Positions 9,223 to 18,232 of a DNA stretch of 64,000 bases are shown one piece after another (the first letter of the stretch is position 1; each line of letters opens with the position of its first letter). Location: assembly GCF_020524045.1 (NCBI RefSeq), contig NZ_JAIVKL010000003.1, positions 62,001-126,000 of the forward strand, written 5' to 3'. The position numbers and the translations under genes are program-made. Origin of the DNA: Metabacillus litoralis (GTDB lineage: Bacteria > Bacillota > Bacilli > Bacillales > Bacillaceae). Below the pieces are notes generated by a model, which ran no database searches, was not told the origin of the DNA, and saw only the letters and a program-made list of their open reading frames with translations.

Positions 9223-9621
9223 ATGAGTTTTGTTAATAAACTAAAAGACATTTTTAGTACACACCAAGAAACGCGAGAAAATCATTATAATCCAGATTTG
9301 AAAAGTCATTATTATAAAACAACCTATAAAAATGCGTTGCAATCTGTTAAATCTATTATTGAAGAAACAAAAGGTATGACGATAACGTCTGTATCAGAAG
9401 ATCGCGGGGAAATGAGTGTTAACATCGACCGTCCGAAGAAGGGATTTCTAATTGTAACAATTATATCTGTCCGACCATATGAAACAGCAGTTGATTTTAC
9501 AGCTACAACAAACACTGTGTTACCGACCGATTTTGGGTATAGTAAAAAGGTGATACTAGAGCTTTATAAAAAGCTTGATAAAAAAGAAAATTTTATAGGA
9601 ACAGGTAAAAGTGGTAAATAA
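9223..9621 (+). CDS. Conserved hypothetical cytosolic protein
   Basis: 132 residues, basic and soluble, with no signal peptide or membrane segment. The N-terminus (SFVNKLKDIFSTHQET) looks helical; the middle alternates beta-like strands (MTITSVSEDRGEMSVNI, GFLIVTIISVRPYETAVDF), ending in a lysine-rich tail. I do not recognise a named family with confidence. AAAGGGGAT precedes the ATG. It stands alone between speD and nrdR, with an F1 element inserted 5 bases after its stop codon. Confidence 0.8.
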   Translation: MSFVNKLKDIFSTHQETRENHYNPDLKSHYYKTTYKNALQSVKSIIEETKGMTITSVSEDRGEMSVNIDRPKKGFLIVTIISVRPYETAVDFTATTNTVLPTDFGYSKKVILELYKKLDKKENFIGTGKSGK

Positions 9622-9625
9622 CAAA

Positions 9626-9787
9626 GGCTGTTTTCGCAAACTTTGTTGATTTTAAATACCTGAAGCAATCAGCACTATATTAAATCTAGTGGCATCTTTT
9701 CTTCATACGATAGAACCCTTATAGTGAAATTACACTGTTTTCACTATAAATTTTGGTTACATAGCAACAATCGTTCAGGAAAGAGCC
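9626..9787 (+). mobile_element. F1-type MITE, best copy (b), with 8-bp target duplication
   Basis: 162 bp, starting GGCTGTTTTCGCAAAC and ending GTTCAGGAAAGAGCC. The ends are imperfect inverted repeats (16 of 23). It is flanked by identical 8-bp repeats ATAACAAA at 9618-9625 and 9788-9795, the mark of transposition. Inside, TATAGTGAAA / TTTCACTATA forms a hairpin. It has no coding capacity. GGCT ends with 8-bp duplications suit an ISL3-type transposase acting in trans (inference). Confidence 0.85.
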
Positions 9788-9901
9788 ATAACAAAAGTGC
9801 CTTTGCATTATTCTAGTACATAGTAAAAGTATTTCGTTATTCCAATGAATGGCAAATAAATAGTTAAATCATATTTGAGATTTTGATTGGAGTTGGATTT
9901 T

Positions 9902-10360
9902 ATGAAATGCCCTTCATGTCAACACAATGGGACAAGAGTGTTAGATTCTAGACCTGTAGATGAAAGTAAGTCTATTAGACGTCGACGTGAATGTGAAGAA
10001 TGTCAATATCGTTTTACGACGTTCGAGAAAGTTGAAGAAATACCTTTGATTGTGGTAAAAAAAGAAGGAACACGTGAAGAATTTAGCAGAGAAAAAATCT
10101 TAAGAGGGCTAATTAAAGCATGTGAAAAAAGACCAGTTCCATTGCAAGTATTAGAAGATCTTGTCCATGATATAGAAAAGGAATTAAGAAACCAAGGTGT
10201 ATCAGAAATAAATAGTGAACATGTCGGGGAGATGGTGATGAGTCGTCTAGCAACAATTGATGAAGTTGCATATGTACGGTTTGCATCAGTATACCGACAA
10301 TTTAAAGATATAAATGTTTTTATTGATGAATTAACAGATTTAATCAAAAAAGTAAGATAA
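9902..10360 (+). CDS. nrdR: Transcriptional repressor NrdR
   Basis: 152 residues from ATG 9902, which follows TTGGAG; the TTG at 9887 would overlap that site. The N-terminal zinc ribbon has Cys3, Cys6, Cys31 and Cys34 (MKCPSC ... CEEC). The ATP-cone domain follows ([21 protein letters not shown]). NrdR senses dATP/ATP and represses ribonucleotide reductase genes through NrdR boxes. It is placed just upstream of the primosome genes dnaB-dnaI, as in B. subtilis. Confidence 0.97.
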   Translation: MKCPSCQHNGTRVLDSRPVDESKSIRRRRECEECQYRFTTFEKVEEIPLIVVKKEGTREEFSREKILRGLIKACEKRPVPLQVLEDLVHDIEKELRNQGVSEINSEHVGEMVMSRLATIDEVAYVRFASVYRQFKDINVFIDELTDLIKKVR

Positions 10361-10366
10361 AAGAGA

Positions 10367-10403
10367 AAGAGCTAGTAAAGAATATATTCTTATAGCTCTT
10401 TTT
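10367..10403 (+). terminator. Terminator after nrdR
   Basis: AAGAGCTA pairs with TAGCTCTT, with an inner AGAATATATTCT helix, then TTTT. Confidence 0.8.
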
Positions 10404-10607
10404 TCAGTGAATATGAGAACAATTTGCAAACAACCTGACTAGAAAAAGAAATCACGCCCCATTCAGGGAGTTTATATCAGCTTAGGATATGTCTTGATCA
10501 CTGAGGTGGCAGGATTCGAACATGAATCAACTTTAGAACGTGTAACAGAAGCTTCTCGTTAATGATAATAGAAAGAAAACAATTATGTCATGAAAGGTTT
10601 GAAGGGG

Positions 10608-12056
10608 ATGGATCAGCATCATTGGAAAGAAATTCTTGCAATAGATCGTTATAAAGTGAAAAGTAATTCAGTTCTTAACGATCTTGATCGTAAGATTTTA
10701 ACACTATTATATCAGCCTTTAATTGGATCAAAATGTTTTAGTCTTTACATGACACTTTGGGGAGAGCTTGAACAAAGTCGAATTTGGAGTGGTGAAAAAA
10801 CACACCACACGTTGATGACGATTATGCAAAGTAATCTTCGTGATATTTATCATGAACGTATAAAACTAGAGGGATTAGGCTTATTGAAAACTTATGTGAA
10901 TGAATTAGATGATTCAAAACGATACATTTATGAACTTCATGCTCCTTTAAAGCCAAATGAGTTTTTCCAAGATGGTGTGTTAAATGTTTATTTGTATAAT
11001 CGGGTTGGCAAGAATACATTTCTACACTTGAAGAATTTTTTCTCAGATGATCGAATTGAATTAGAAATGGATGAAATCACAAAATCCTTTGATGAAGTAT
11101 TTGATTCTGGCCAATCTGCAGGTATGATCGCTAAAATAAATAATGAGACGATGGAAGATTTAACATTACAATTAGATAAAGAATATATGCAAACTGGTAA
11201 CCATGCGTCAATGGAAGTATCCGATGATGCCTTTGATTTCGATTTGTTTTTATCAGGTCTTTCTACTGCCATTATCCCTTCAAAATCAATTACAGCAGCT
11301 GTTAAAGATGTTATCAAAAAACTTTCATATTTATACGGGATCAGTGCAATTGATATGAAAAATGTTGTCATGAACAGTATTGATCAAAATGATCATATAG
11401 ATCTTGAGCTTTTACGTAGATCTGCACGTGATTGGTATCAATTTCAATACGGAGATGAGCTTCCGGGATTGGTAGATAAATATCAACCTCTGCCGTTAAG
11501 GTCAGAAATCAAAAGTAAAAACTTGTCCAAAGAAGAAGAGTTAATTTTACAATTGGAATCTATCTCACCAAGGAAATTTTTAATTGATGTTTCTGGAGGT
11601 GTAGCACCTACTGCTAGTGATTTGAAAATCATTGAAGATGTTATGATTAATCAAAAGTTACACCCAGGAGTTATAAACGTATTAATCTATTATGTGATGT
11701 TAAAAACAGATATGAAGCTTACTAAAGGATATGTAGAGAAAATCGCTAGTCATTGGAAACGTAAAGAAATTATGACAGTGAAAGCAGCGATGGAATTAGC
11801 GAAAAACGAGCATCGCCAATATCAACAGTGGGCAGAAGAAAATGCAACTAAGAAGAAAACAAATTATAAAAAAGCGCCAGTTCGAAAAGAATTGTTACCT
11901 TCCTGGCTTGATCAAGACCAAGAGAATTCAACTAAAAAAGTTGAAACAACAAAAGCGGATGAAAAAACAGATCTTGAACGTGAGCAATTTGAACGTGAAA
12001 AGAAGAGATTATTTGATCGAATAAAAAACTACAAAGATAATAAAACAAAAGATTAG
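10608..12056 (+). CDS. dnaB: Replication initiation and membrane attachment protein DnaB (Firmicute)
   Basis: 482 residues from ATG 10608, giving MDQHHWKEILAID, which aligns with the B. subtilis start; ATG 10590 would add six residues and overlap the AAAGG site. This is the helicase-loading partner, not the helicase. It helps load replicative helicase DnaC with DnaD and DnaI at oriC and restart sites. The N-terminal winged-helix part has YQPLIGSKCFSLYMTLWGELEQ. The C-terminal DDBH domain has INQKLHPGVINVLIYYVML and WKRKEIMTVKAAMELAK. A charged lysine-rich tail follows. dnaI begins 24 bases after the stop. Confidence 0.96.
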   Translation: MDQHHWKEILAIDRYKVKSNSVLNDLDRKILTLLYQPLIGSKCFSLYMTLWGELEQSRIWSGEKTHHTLMTIMQSNLRDIYHERIKLEGLGLLKTYVNELDDSKRYIYELHAPLKPNEFFQDGVLNVYLYNRVGKNTFLHLKNFFSDDRIELEMDEITKSFDEVFDSGQSAGMIAKINNETMEDLTLQLDKEYMQTGNHASMEVSDDAFDFDLFLSGLSTAIIPSKSITAAVKDVIKKLSYLYGISAIDMKNVVMNSIDQNDHIDLELLRRSARDWYQFQYGDELPGLVDKYQPLPLRSEIKSKNLSKEEELILQLESISPRKFLIDVSGGVAPTASDLKIIEDVMINQKLHPGVINVLIYYVMLKTDMKLTKGYVEKIASHWKRKEIMTVKAAMELAKNEHRQYQQWAEENATKKKTNYKKAPVRKELLPSWLDQDQENSTKKVETTKADEKTDLEREQFEREKKRLFDRIKNYKDNKTKD

Positions 12057-12080
12057 TAAAAGAACAGAGGTGAAAAAAGA

Positions 12081-13019
12081 ATGGAGCATATGAGTAAATC
12101 CCTAAAAAAGTTACAAAGTAGACCAGATTTTAAGGATCGTTATAATGATTTAAGAAAACAAGTACTGAATGATCCGGATGTACAAGCTTTTATCACAAAT
12201 CATTCCGCTGACATTGAAAGTGGAATGATCGATAGAAGTATAGGTAAACTATTTGAATTCACCAATCAAAGTAAAAATTGTAAGAAATGTCCTTCTTTAT
12301 CACAATGTAAAAATTTATTACAAGGTTATCACCCAAGATTAAAAATTGTAGGAAGAATGATTGATGTTCAATATGACAAATGTCCAACAAAGGAAACACA
12401 TGATGAGCGAAAGAAACATGAATCGCTGATAAAAAGTATGTATATTCCTAAAGATATTTTGGAAGCTCAATTTCATAATATTGATGTAGATGTAGAGGAA
12501 ACAAGTAGATTAAAAGCAATAAGTATCGCCCAAGACTTCGTAGAAGAATATAATAACGGAAAACGCCCAAAAGGATTATATTTATATGGCTCCTTTGGAA
12601 TCGGTAAAACCTATATATTAGGAGCTATTGCAAATGAATTAGCTTCACATCGAGTATCATCGATGTTAGTTTATGTTCCGGAATTCATGAGAGAGTTAAA
12701 AGGATCGTTCCAGGATTCATCATTAGATGAAAAGTTAGACGCGGTAAAGAAAATACCTGTTTTAATGTTAGACGACATAGGTGCTGAATCTGTATCAAGT
12801 TGGATGCGTGATGAAATTTTAGGAACCATCTTACAATATCGGATGCTAGAAAATTTACCAACATTCTTTTCTTCTAACTTTGATTTAAAACAACTACAAC
12901 ATCATTTAGCTGTATCACAACGTGGTGAAGAAGAACCAGTTAAGGCAGCAAGAATTTTAGAACGAATCAAACATATGTCAATTCCAATTGAGCTGATTGG
13001 GAAAAATCGAAGAGGGTAA
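12081..13019 (+). CDS. dnaI: Primosomal protein DnaI (helicase loader ATPase)
   Basis: 312 residues. The N-terminal helicase-binding domain carries a zinc cluster (CKKCPSLSQC from Cys67). The C-terminal AAA+ ATPase has Walker A GSFGIGKT from Gly170 and Walker B VLMLDDIGAE with Asp231/Asp232. SSNFDLKQL and the arginine-finger region RILERIKHMS follow. Two ATGs are close (12081 and 12090); the first matches the usual N-terminus and has AGAGGTG about 9 bases upstream. It is translated with dnaB as one unit. Confidence 0.97.
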   Translation: MEHMSKSLKKLQSRPDFKDRYNDLRKQVLNDPDVQAFITNHSADIESGMIDRSIGKLFEFTNQSKNCKKCPSLSQCKNLLQGYHPRLKIVGRMIDVQYDKCPTKETHDERKKHESLIKSMYIPKDILEAQFHNIDVDVEETSRLKAISIAQDFVEEYNNGKRPKGLYLYGSFGIGKTYILGAIANELASHRVSSMLVYVPEFMRELKGSFQDSSLDEKLDAVKKIPVLMLDDIGAESVSSWMRDEILGTILQYRMLENLPTFFSSNFDLKQLQHHLAVSQRGEEEPVKAARILERIKHMSIPIELIGKNRRG

Positions 13020-13045
13020 TGACTCTTATAAGAGAAGCTTCAATA

Positions 13046-13124
13046 AAGTGAAAAGCTGCGACCATACAGGATTAGTTGCTGTTTCCTTGGAGTTGTAAAA
13101 AGCAACAAAGTTTACGAAAAAGCC
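13046..13124 (-). mobile_element. F1 element fragment (inverted, internally deleted)
   Basis: AGCAACAAAGTTTACGAAAA followed by AGCC (13101-13124) is the reverse complement of the F1 left end. GGATTAGTTGCTG (near 13064) resembles the other end. Only about 79 bp remain, so most of the interior is missing. Confidence 0.55.
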
Positions 13125-13148
13125 TAAATAAATAAGATATCAATGAGA

Positions 13149-13178
13149 AGGCCAGTCAGTGGAGATTGGTCTTTTTGA
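13149..13178 (+). terminator. Terminator after dnaI
   Basis: GGCCAGTC pairs with GATTGGTC (two G-U pairs), followed by TTTTT. Confidence 0.7.
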
Positions 13179-13312
13179 TGCTGAATGGTTATCACAAGAA
13201 AGCTAAAGATTATTTGCTTTCTGATGAGATCTAACGTTATTCATAATTTTCATAACTCTTTAACTTTCCAGTATCGACTTATGACTAATTTTGTTTAAAA
13301 TCTTTCTTTACT

Positions 13313-13341
13313 TCTATTTTTAAAAGTTCCCCCATATACAT
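13313..13341 (+). promoter_or_regulatory. Candidate SigE-type promoter of ytxC
   Basis: TCTATTT and CATATACAT with a 13-base gap resemble the SigE boxes and look like the boxes before gerM (52364-52392). The start would lie about 30 bases before the ATG. This fits a sporulation gene, but the match is partial. Confidence 0.4.
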
Positions 13342-13374
13342 AGAACCAGGTATTGGCAAATAGGGGGGACAAAC

Positions 13375-14199
13375 ATGCTTGAGATTTTATTTGCGTCTCC
13401 GAAAGAGGCAAGAACGATCTACACGATATTTCGTTCAATTCGTAAAGAATTCCTTTCAGAACTACAGCTTATTAATGACGAACTTATAAAAATTAGCCCT
13501 AAATCTTGGGATGTATCATTAGAGCAATTCGTAATACCAGGGATGATTGAGTTTATTCTGGAATACAAAGAACATCAACTTATGGTTTCGATGCTTAAAG
13601 AAGATTATTATTTTGTTGAAGAAATTGAGCAACAACAGATACTCCAAATTGCCAGCTCAATTATTGAAGGTGAAAGGACAGATATTCCAAACATTCAGGG
13701 GTTACGACATCGTGACGAGGTACTTAAGGAAACTCTATGGCAATTCCTAAGGCCCAACTTGAATTTTTCTTTTTCTTCCTTTCAAAAATTCCGCCTGCAT
13801 CAATACAATGCAAGATTAAGAGAGTATGTCGAAGTGGCTATCGAGGAGTACAAGCTAGAGCAAGAATATCAAACCTTCATTCAAAGTTTACGAGATTATC
13901 ATAATGAACAGAAAAGTAAATTAGAGGTGGTTTCAATTGTTCATAAAGAAGGATATGTTGTTTATGATGCAGATGAAAAAAGAATAAGTGAAGATCAATT
14001 AAAAAATTATGTTGATAAAAGCTTTATTCATCAACATACAATGTACGTTGATTCTAATTTGTTAGCTCCCTTAGTATCCATTTCACCAAAGACAATTTTA
14101 GTTTATACAAATAACTCATTAGATGGTATGATCCAAACGATTCAAAATATTTTTCAAGAAAAAGTGTCAATACATAGCTTAGCTGAATTTACATATTGA
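13375..14199 (+). CDS. ytxC: Putative sporulation protein YtxC
   Basis: 274 residues against about 280 in B. subtilis. ATAGGGGGGA precedes the ATG. The recognisable features are position (between dnaI and thrS), size and the conserved mid-protein FSFSSFQKFRLHQYNARLREYVE followed by an acidic helical stretch and the C-terminal SISPKTILVYTN. There is no signal peptide or membrane segment, so it is probably cytoplasmic. The molecular role is unknown. Assignment rests mainly on synteny and remembered family sequence. Confidence 0.85.
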   Translation: MLEILFASPKEARTIYTIFRSIRKEFLSELQLINDELIKISPKSWDVSLEQFVIPGMIEFILEYKEHQLMVSMLKEDYYFVEEIEQQQILQIASSIIEGERTDIPNIQGLRHRDEVLKETLWQFLRPNLNFSFSSFQKFRLHQYNARLREYVEVAIEEYKLEQEYQTFIQSLRDYHNEQKSKLEVVSIVHKEGYVVYDADEKRISEDQLKNYVDKSFIHQHTMYVDSNLLAPLVSISPKTILVYTNNSLDGMIQTIQNIFQEKVSIHSLAEFTY

Positions 14200-14229
14200 T
14201 CATCGATTTTCCTAACAACAAGGTTAAGA

Positions 14230-14383
14230 AAGCCCCCATTCTGATGACTAATAGCTAATTAACCTAATTTCCTAATAGTAACCAGGTTTTTATCACTATT
14301 AGATAGTATTCTAAGAAGAAAAGATGCCACTAGACTTTATTCATGTTGTTTTCTTCATATGGAAAAATAGTCTTAAGAAATTT
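14230..14383 (-). mobile_element. F1 element, inverted decayed copy (f)
   Basis: AAGATGCCACTAGACTTTAT (near 14320) is the exact reverse complement of the F1 interior, and AAGCCCCCATTCTGATGA near 14230 matches its right end in reverse. The left end is degraded. It abuts the F2 element that starts at 14384. Confidence 0.6.
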
Positions 14384-14566
14384 AGCTATGTTAAAGCATA
14401 ATGTTGATTTTTAGCACTTTGTTGATTGGAGTGAAGGGCATGAGACTCCTGCGGGAGAAGCGTGTCAAAGGGAGACCCCACAGGCGCTTGCGCCGAGGAG
14501 GCTCCCGGACCGCCCGCGGAAAGCGAATGCCTGTAACGGAAATCAACAATAAAATTTAGCAGAGCC
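14384..14566 (+). mobile_element. F2-type MITE with GC-rich core, copy a
   Basis: 183 bp, the same length as the copy at 37987-38169. The ends are GCTATGTTAAAGC and TTTAGCAGAGCC (near-complementary). The core (14430-14550) is GC-rich and foldable: outer helix TTGTTGATT / AATCAACAA, next helix GGGCAT / ATGCCT, then several GC stems including AGGCGCTTGCGCC. No clear target duplication remains. An open frame antisense to it is an artefact of GC-rich sequence. Confidence 0.85.
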
Positions 14567-14583
14567 AAGAAAAAAAAGTCAGC

Positions 14584-14612
14584 TTGATTTTAAAGTCGAA
14601 ACAATTTATAAT
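14584..14612 (+). promoter_or_regulatory. SigA promoter of thrS
   Basis: TTGATT and TATAAT separated by exactly 17 bases. The promoter starts 18 bases after the right end of the F2 element and feeds the T-box leader. Confidence 0.8.
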
Positions 14613-14639
14613 ACGAATTAATTGAAAAATTATCAGTAT

Positions 14640-14920
14640 TGATAAGGACATGAGCTTGTTTGTACGGTTCCCAGAGAGGGAAGGAATTGCTGAAATCTTC
14701 CTAACACGATAAACAATCTTACCACCTTTAAACTTCAGCTGTGAACACGTTGTATAGTAATAGCTGACGGTCTTCCCGTTATCGATTTTAAGCCATATCT
14801 ATTTTTACGTTTACTTACGAACGTAAAATTCATGAGTTAATTAGATATTGGGAATAAGGGTGGAACCACGATCCATTGACTAGAGTATAACTCGTCCCTT
14901 TTTTAGGGGCGAGTTTTATT
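14640..14920 (+). promoter_or_regulatory. T-box riboswitch of thrS
   Basis: The stem I signature CAGAGAGGGAA lies near 14671, the T-box AGGGTGGAACCACG at 14857-14870, and the terminator (ACTCGTCCC / GGGGCGAGT plus T-run) at 14889-14920. Uncharged tRNA should stabilise the antiterminator and allow thrS expression. The specifier codon is not certain: the GTGAACACGTTG segment (14741-14752) holds overlapping Thr-type ACA/ACG triplets. Confidence 0.93.
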
Positions 14921-15019
14921 TGTTTTCAGGGATTTTTGATAAATATATGTGATAACAATTGGCATTGATATGCTATATGAATGATCCTACACTGCATTTG
15001 AAATGTAATGAATATGAGC

Positions 15020-15072
15020 CACTTATAAATAGAATGTAAAGATGTTGTTACTTTCCTTTCTATTTATAAGTG
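15020..15072 (+). promoter_or_regulatory. Large hairpin between the thrS T-box terminator and the gene
   Basis: Arms 15020-15041 and 15051-15072 pair at 20 of 22 positions around a 9-base loop. There is no T-run. The hairpin would be present only in read-through thrS mRNA, about 65 bases before the start codon. Role unknown; it could be an RNA stability or processing element or a repeat fossil. Confidence 0.6.
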
Positions 15073-15136
15073 TCTTATACTAACGGATCAAATCAAGAGG
15101 CACAACTAATTATAGGTAATAGAGGAGTGAACAAGG

Positions 15137-17074
15137 ATGTCAGACGTTATAAAAATTGCGTTTCCAGACGGAGCTGTTAAGGAGTTTGAAAAAGGTACAA
15201 CAACTGAAGATATTGCGGCATCCATTAGCCCTGGTCTAAAAAAGAAATCTTTAGCTGGAAAGTTAGATGGACAAATCATTGATTTACGTACACCTATACA
15301 ACATGATGGTGCAATTGAAATTGTTACACAAGATAGTGGTGAAGCACTTGAAATCATGCGACATTCTACTGCCCATTTAATGGCCCAAGCGATTAAAAGA
15401 ATCTATAAAGATGAATCTGTTAAGCTTGGCATTGGTCCTGTAATTGAAAATGGTTTTTACTATGACATTGACATGGAGCATGCCATAACACCTGAAGATT
15501 TACCAGTGATTGAAAAAGAAATGAAGAAAATTGTAAATGAAAACTTAGATATTACGAGAATTGAAGTAACTCGTGAAGAAGCTAAGCGTCGATATGAAGA
15601 ATTAGAAGATCCTTTAAAACTTGAGCTACTAGATGTGATTCCTGAAGGTGAAGCAGTATCGATTTATGAGCAAGGTGAATTTTTTGACTTATGTCGTGGA
15701 GTGCATCTTCCTTCAACAGGCAAAATCAAAGAATTTAAATTACTTAGTGTTGCTGGTGCATATTGGCGTGGAGATAGTAATAATAAAATGTTACAACGTA
15801 TTTATGGAACTGCTTTTTTTAAGAAAGCTGATTTAGATGAACATCTACGTATTCTTGAAGAAGCAAAAGAACGTGATCATCGTAAACTTGGTAAAGAACT
15901 AGGTTTATTTACTACATCTCAAAAAGTTGGACAAGGTTTACCATTATGGTTGCCAAAAGGTGCAACAATTCGCAGGATCGTTGAGCGTTATATTGTAGAT
16001 AAAGAAGAGCGATTAGGCTATCAGCATGTATATACTCCAGTTCTAGGTAGTGTTGAGCTTTATAAAACATCAGGACACTGGGAGCATTACCAAGAAGATA
16101 TGTTTCCGAAAATGGAGATGGATAATGAAGATCTAGTCCTTCGCCCGATGAATTGTCCTCATCATATGATGATTTATAAAAATGATATTCATAGCTATCG
16201 TGAATTACCTATTAGAATTGCTGAATTAGGTATGATGCATAGATACGAAATGTCAGGTGCTTTAACAGGTTTACAACGTGTTAGAGGAATGACATTAAAT
16301 GATGCACATATCTTTGTTCGTCCAGACCAAATCAAAGACGAGTTTATCCGTGTTGTTCGTCTAATCGAAGCGGTTTATAAAGATTTTGGTATCGAAAAAT
16401 ATTCATTCAGATTGTCTTATCGTGATCCAGAGGATAAAGAAAAATACTTTGATGATGATAGCATGTGGGAAAAAGCACAGAGTATGTTAAAAGGTGCAAT
16501 GGATGAGTTAGGTCATGATTATTTTGAGGCTGAGGGTGAAGCTGCATTTTATGGTCCTAAGCTTGATGTTCAAGTAAGAACAGCACTTGGTAAAGATGAA
16601 ACTCTTTCAACTGTTCAACTAGACTTTTTACTGCCAGAGCGCTTTGATTTAACTTATGTAGGTGAAGATGGTAAGCAGCATCGACCAGTAGTTATTCATC
16701 GTGGAGTTGTATCAACAATGGAACGTTTTGTTGCCTTCCTAATTGAAGAATACAAAGGAGCTTTTCCAACTTGGCTTGCTCCGACTCAAGTTCAAGTCAT
16801 TCCAGTGTCTCCTAGTATCCACCTTGATTATGCAAAACAAGTACAGGAAGAGCTTCAAGAAGCTGGCTTACGTGTTGAATTAGACGCTCGTGATGAAAAA
16901 ATCGGATATAAAATCCGTGAATCACAAATGCAAAAAATTCCTTACATGCTTGTTGTTGGTGATAACGAAATTGCAGAAAAAGCTGTTAATGTTCGTAAAT
17001 ATGGTGAGCAAAAATCAGAAACAATTGCGTTTACTGAGTTTCTAAAGAACATTAAGAATGAAGTGAAAAGATAA
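15137..17074 (+). CDS. thrS: Threonine--tRNA ligase
   Basis: 645 residues, full length. Domains in order: TGS (about 1-63), editing SAD domain with [10 protein letters not shown] and the CRGVHLPS motif, class II core with motif 2 around [20 protein letters not shown] and the zinc-binding Cys in RPMNCPHHM, and the C-terminal anticodon-binding domain (QVQVIPVS ... VRKYGEQKS). It charges tRNA-Thr and removes mischarged Ser. GAGGAGTG precedes the ATG. Expression is controlled by the T-box upstream. A hypothetical antisense frame at 15106 is a shadow. Confidence 0.98.
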   Translation: MSDVIKIAFPDGAVKEFEKGTTTEDIAASISPGLKKKSLAGKLDGQIIDLRTPIQHDGAIEIVTQDSGEALEIMRHSTAHLMAQAIKRIYKDESVKLGIGPVIENGFYYDIDMEHAITPEDLPVIEKEMKKIVNENLDITRIEVTREEAKRRYEELEDPLKLELLDVIPEGEAVSIYEQGEFFDLCRGVHLPSTGKIKEFKLLSVAGAYWRGDSNNKMLQRIYGTAFFKKADLDEHLRILEEAKERDHRKLGKELGLFTTSQKVGQGLPLWLPKGATIRRIVERYIVDKEERLGYQHVYTPVLGSVELYKTSGHWEHYQEDMFPKMEMDNEDLVLRPMNCPHHMMIYKNDIHSYRELPIRIAELGMMHRYEMSGALTGLQRVRGMTLNDAHIFVRPDQIKDEFIRVVRLIEAVYKDFGIEKYSFRLSYRDPEDKEKYFDDDSMWEKAQSMLKGAMDELGHDYFEAEGEAAFYGPKLDVQVRTALGKDETLSTVQLDFLLPERFDLTYVGEDGKQHRPVVIHRGVVSTMERFVAFLIEEYKGAFPTWLAPTQVQVIPVSPSIHLDYAKQVQEELQEAGLRVELDARDEKIGYKIRESQMQKIPYMLVVGDNEIAEKAVNVRKYGEQKSETIAFTEFLKNIKNEVKR

Positions 17075-17195
17075 GAAATACAGAGTTAAGTTTCTTGGCA
17101 TTTCTCACCAATCTAAACAAAGATATAATAAAAATGTTGCAGAATGATTCTTGGTCTGATAGAATAACATATGTTGTTAAACATATAGTACCAAC

Positions 17196-17224
17196 TTGCA
17201 ATATCTTTGGATTGGTGTTATAAT
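17196..17224 (+). promoter_or_regulatory. SigA promoter of infC-rpmI-rplT
   Basis: TTGCAA and TATAAT with a 17-base spacer. Inverted repeat arms at 17106-17126 and 17201-17217 place the right arm inside the spacer (see findings). Confidence 0.8.
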
Positions 17225-17231
17225 GTTCAAG

Positions 17232-17370
17232 GTAATTGAATAGTCTTTCATAAATACAAGTAGAAGCACCCGCTTCTCACCTGATTGACACATCCGTTTG
17301 TAGTTGACAGGTTGCGATGAATTTTTATATACAATCGTAGTGTGGGTGTTTATACATCCGCACTTTTTTA
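17232..17370 (+). promoter_or_regulatory. Ribosomal L20-type leader of the infC operon
   Basis: It contains AGAAGCACCCGCTTCTCACC and the long-range pair ACCTG / CAGGT (around 17279 and 17307), typical of the Firmicute L20 leader. It ends in a terminator hairpin GTGTGGGTG / CATCCGCAC followed by TTTTTT (17340-17368). In B. subtilis, L20 binds this leader and promotes premature termination. Identity is by recall of the motif. Confidence 0.8.
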
Positions 17371-17458
17371 TTTTACAAATAAAAAAACCAAGATCTATCT
17401 ACAATTAAACGGATTTGAAAAACTACTATTCAGTTTGATAAAACCTTGGAGGTGGCTA

Positions 17459-17980
17459 ATTATTAGCAAAGATATGATGGTAAATGACGGAATCCGCGCA
17501 CGTGAGGTTCGTCTGATCGGTGCCAATGGAGATCAGCTTGGAATTAAATCTCGTCAAGAGGCGTTAGAAATTGCTACTAGAGCTAACTTAGATTTAGTTT
17601 TAGTTGCACCAAATGCAAAGCCTCCTGTATGTCGCATCATGGATTACGGAAAATTCCGTTTTGAACAGCAAAAGAAAGACAAAGAGGCGCGTAAAAATCA
17701 AAAAATCATCAACTTAAAAGAGGTTCGTTTGAGCCCAACAATTGATGAGCATGACTTTAACACTAAGCTTCGAAATGCACGTAAGTTCTTAGAAAAAGGC
17801 GATAAAGTAAAAGCTTCTATCCGTTTCAAAGGGCGTGCCATTACACATAAAGGAATTGGTCAAAAGGTGCTTGATCGATTCTCAAGCGAATGTGCAGACT
17901 TAAGTACAATTGAGTCTCATCCAAAAATGGACGGACGTAGCATGTTCTTAGTATTAGCACCGAAAAACGAAAAGCAATAA
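17459..17980 (+). CDS. infC: Translation initiation factor IF-3
   Basis: 173 residues from a rare ATT start at 17459, chosen because GGAGGTG ends about 5 bases upstream and the protein then begins with the usual [19 protein letters not shown]. The longer frame from 17342 reads through the leader terminator and is not real. IF-3 keeps the 30S subunit free and checks start codons. The N-domain, the lysine-rich linker ([19 protein letters not shown]) and the C-domain ending APKNEKQ are complete. ATT starts in infC are known to permit autoregulation. rpmI follows 20 bases on. Confidence 0.97.
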   Translation: MISKDMMVNDGIRAREVRLIGANGDQLGIKSRQEALEIATRANLDLVLVAPNAKPPVCRIMDYGKFRFEQQKKDKEARKNQKIINLKEVRLSPTIDEHDFNTKLRNARKFLEKGDKVKASIRFKGRAITHKGIGQKVLDRFSSECADLSTIESHPKMDGRSMFLVLAPKNEKQ

Positions 17981-18000
17981 TTCTTAAGGAGGAATCCCTT

Positions 18001-18201
18001 ATGCCAAAAATGAAAACACACCGTGGAGCTGCGAAACGTTTCAAAAAGACCGGATCTGGTAAACTTAAACGTTCACATGCTTACACTAGTCACTTATTTG
18101 CTAACAAATCTACAAAAGCTAAACGTAAACTACGTAAATCAACTGTAGTAAGCAAAGGCGATTTCAAACGCATTCGTCACTTATTAGACAATCTTAAATA
18201 A
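18001..18201 (+). CDS. rpmI: Ribosomal protein bL35
   Basis: 66 residues, strongly basic, with [20 protein letters not shown] at the start and [11 protein letters not shown] near the end, the L35 signature. AAGGAGGA precedes the ATG. It lies between infC and rplT in the conserved operon. Confidence 0.98.
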   Translation: MPKMKTHRGAAKRFKKTGSGKLKRSHAYTSHLFANKSTKAKRKLRKSTVVSKGDFKRIRHLLDNLK

Positions 18202-18232
18202 TCGGAACATCGTAATATAGGAGGGAATTTAC

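Noticed and set aside
14386-14568. 60-codon minus ORF
   Set aside because: Antisense to F2-a; a product of GC-rich sequence.
17304-17333. TTGACA ... TATATA/TATACA in the infC leader
   Set aside because: The bases belong to the conserved L20 leader (CAGGT pairing), and the start point would fall inside the terminator stem; the TTGCAA-17-TATAAT promoter upstream is better.
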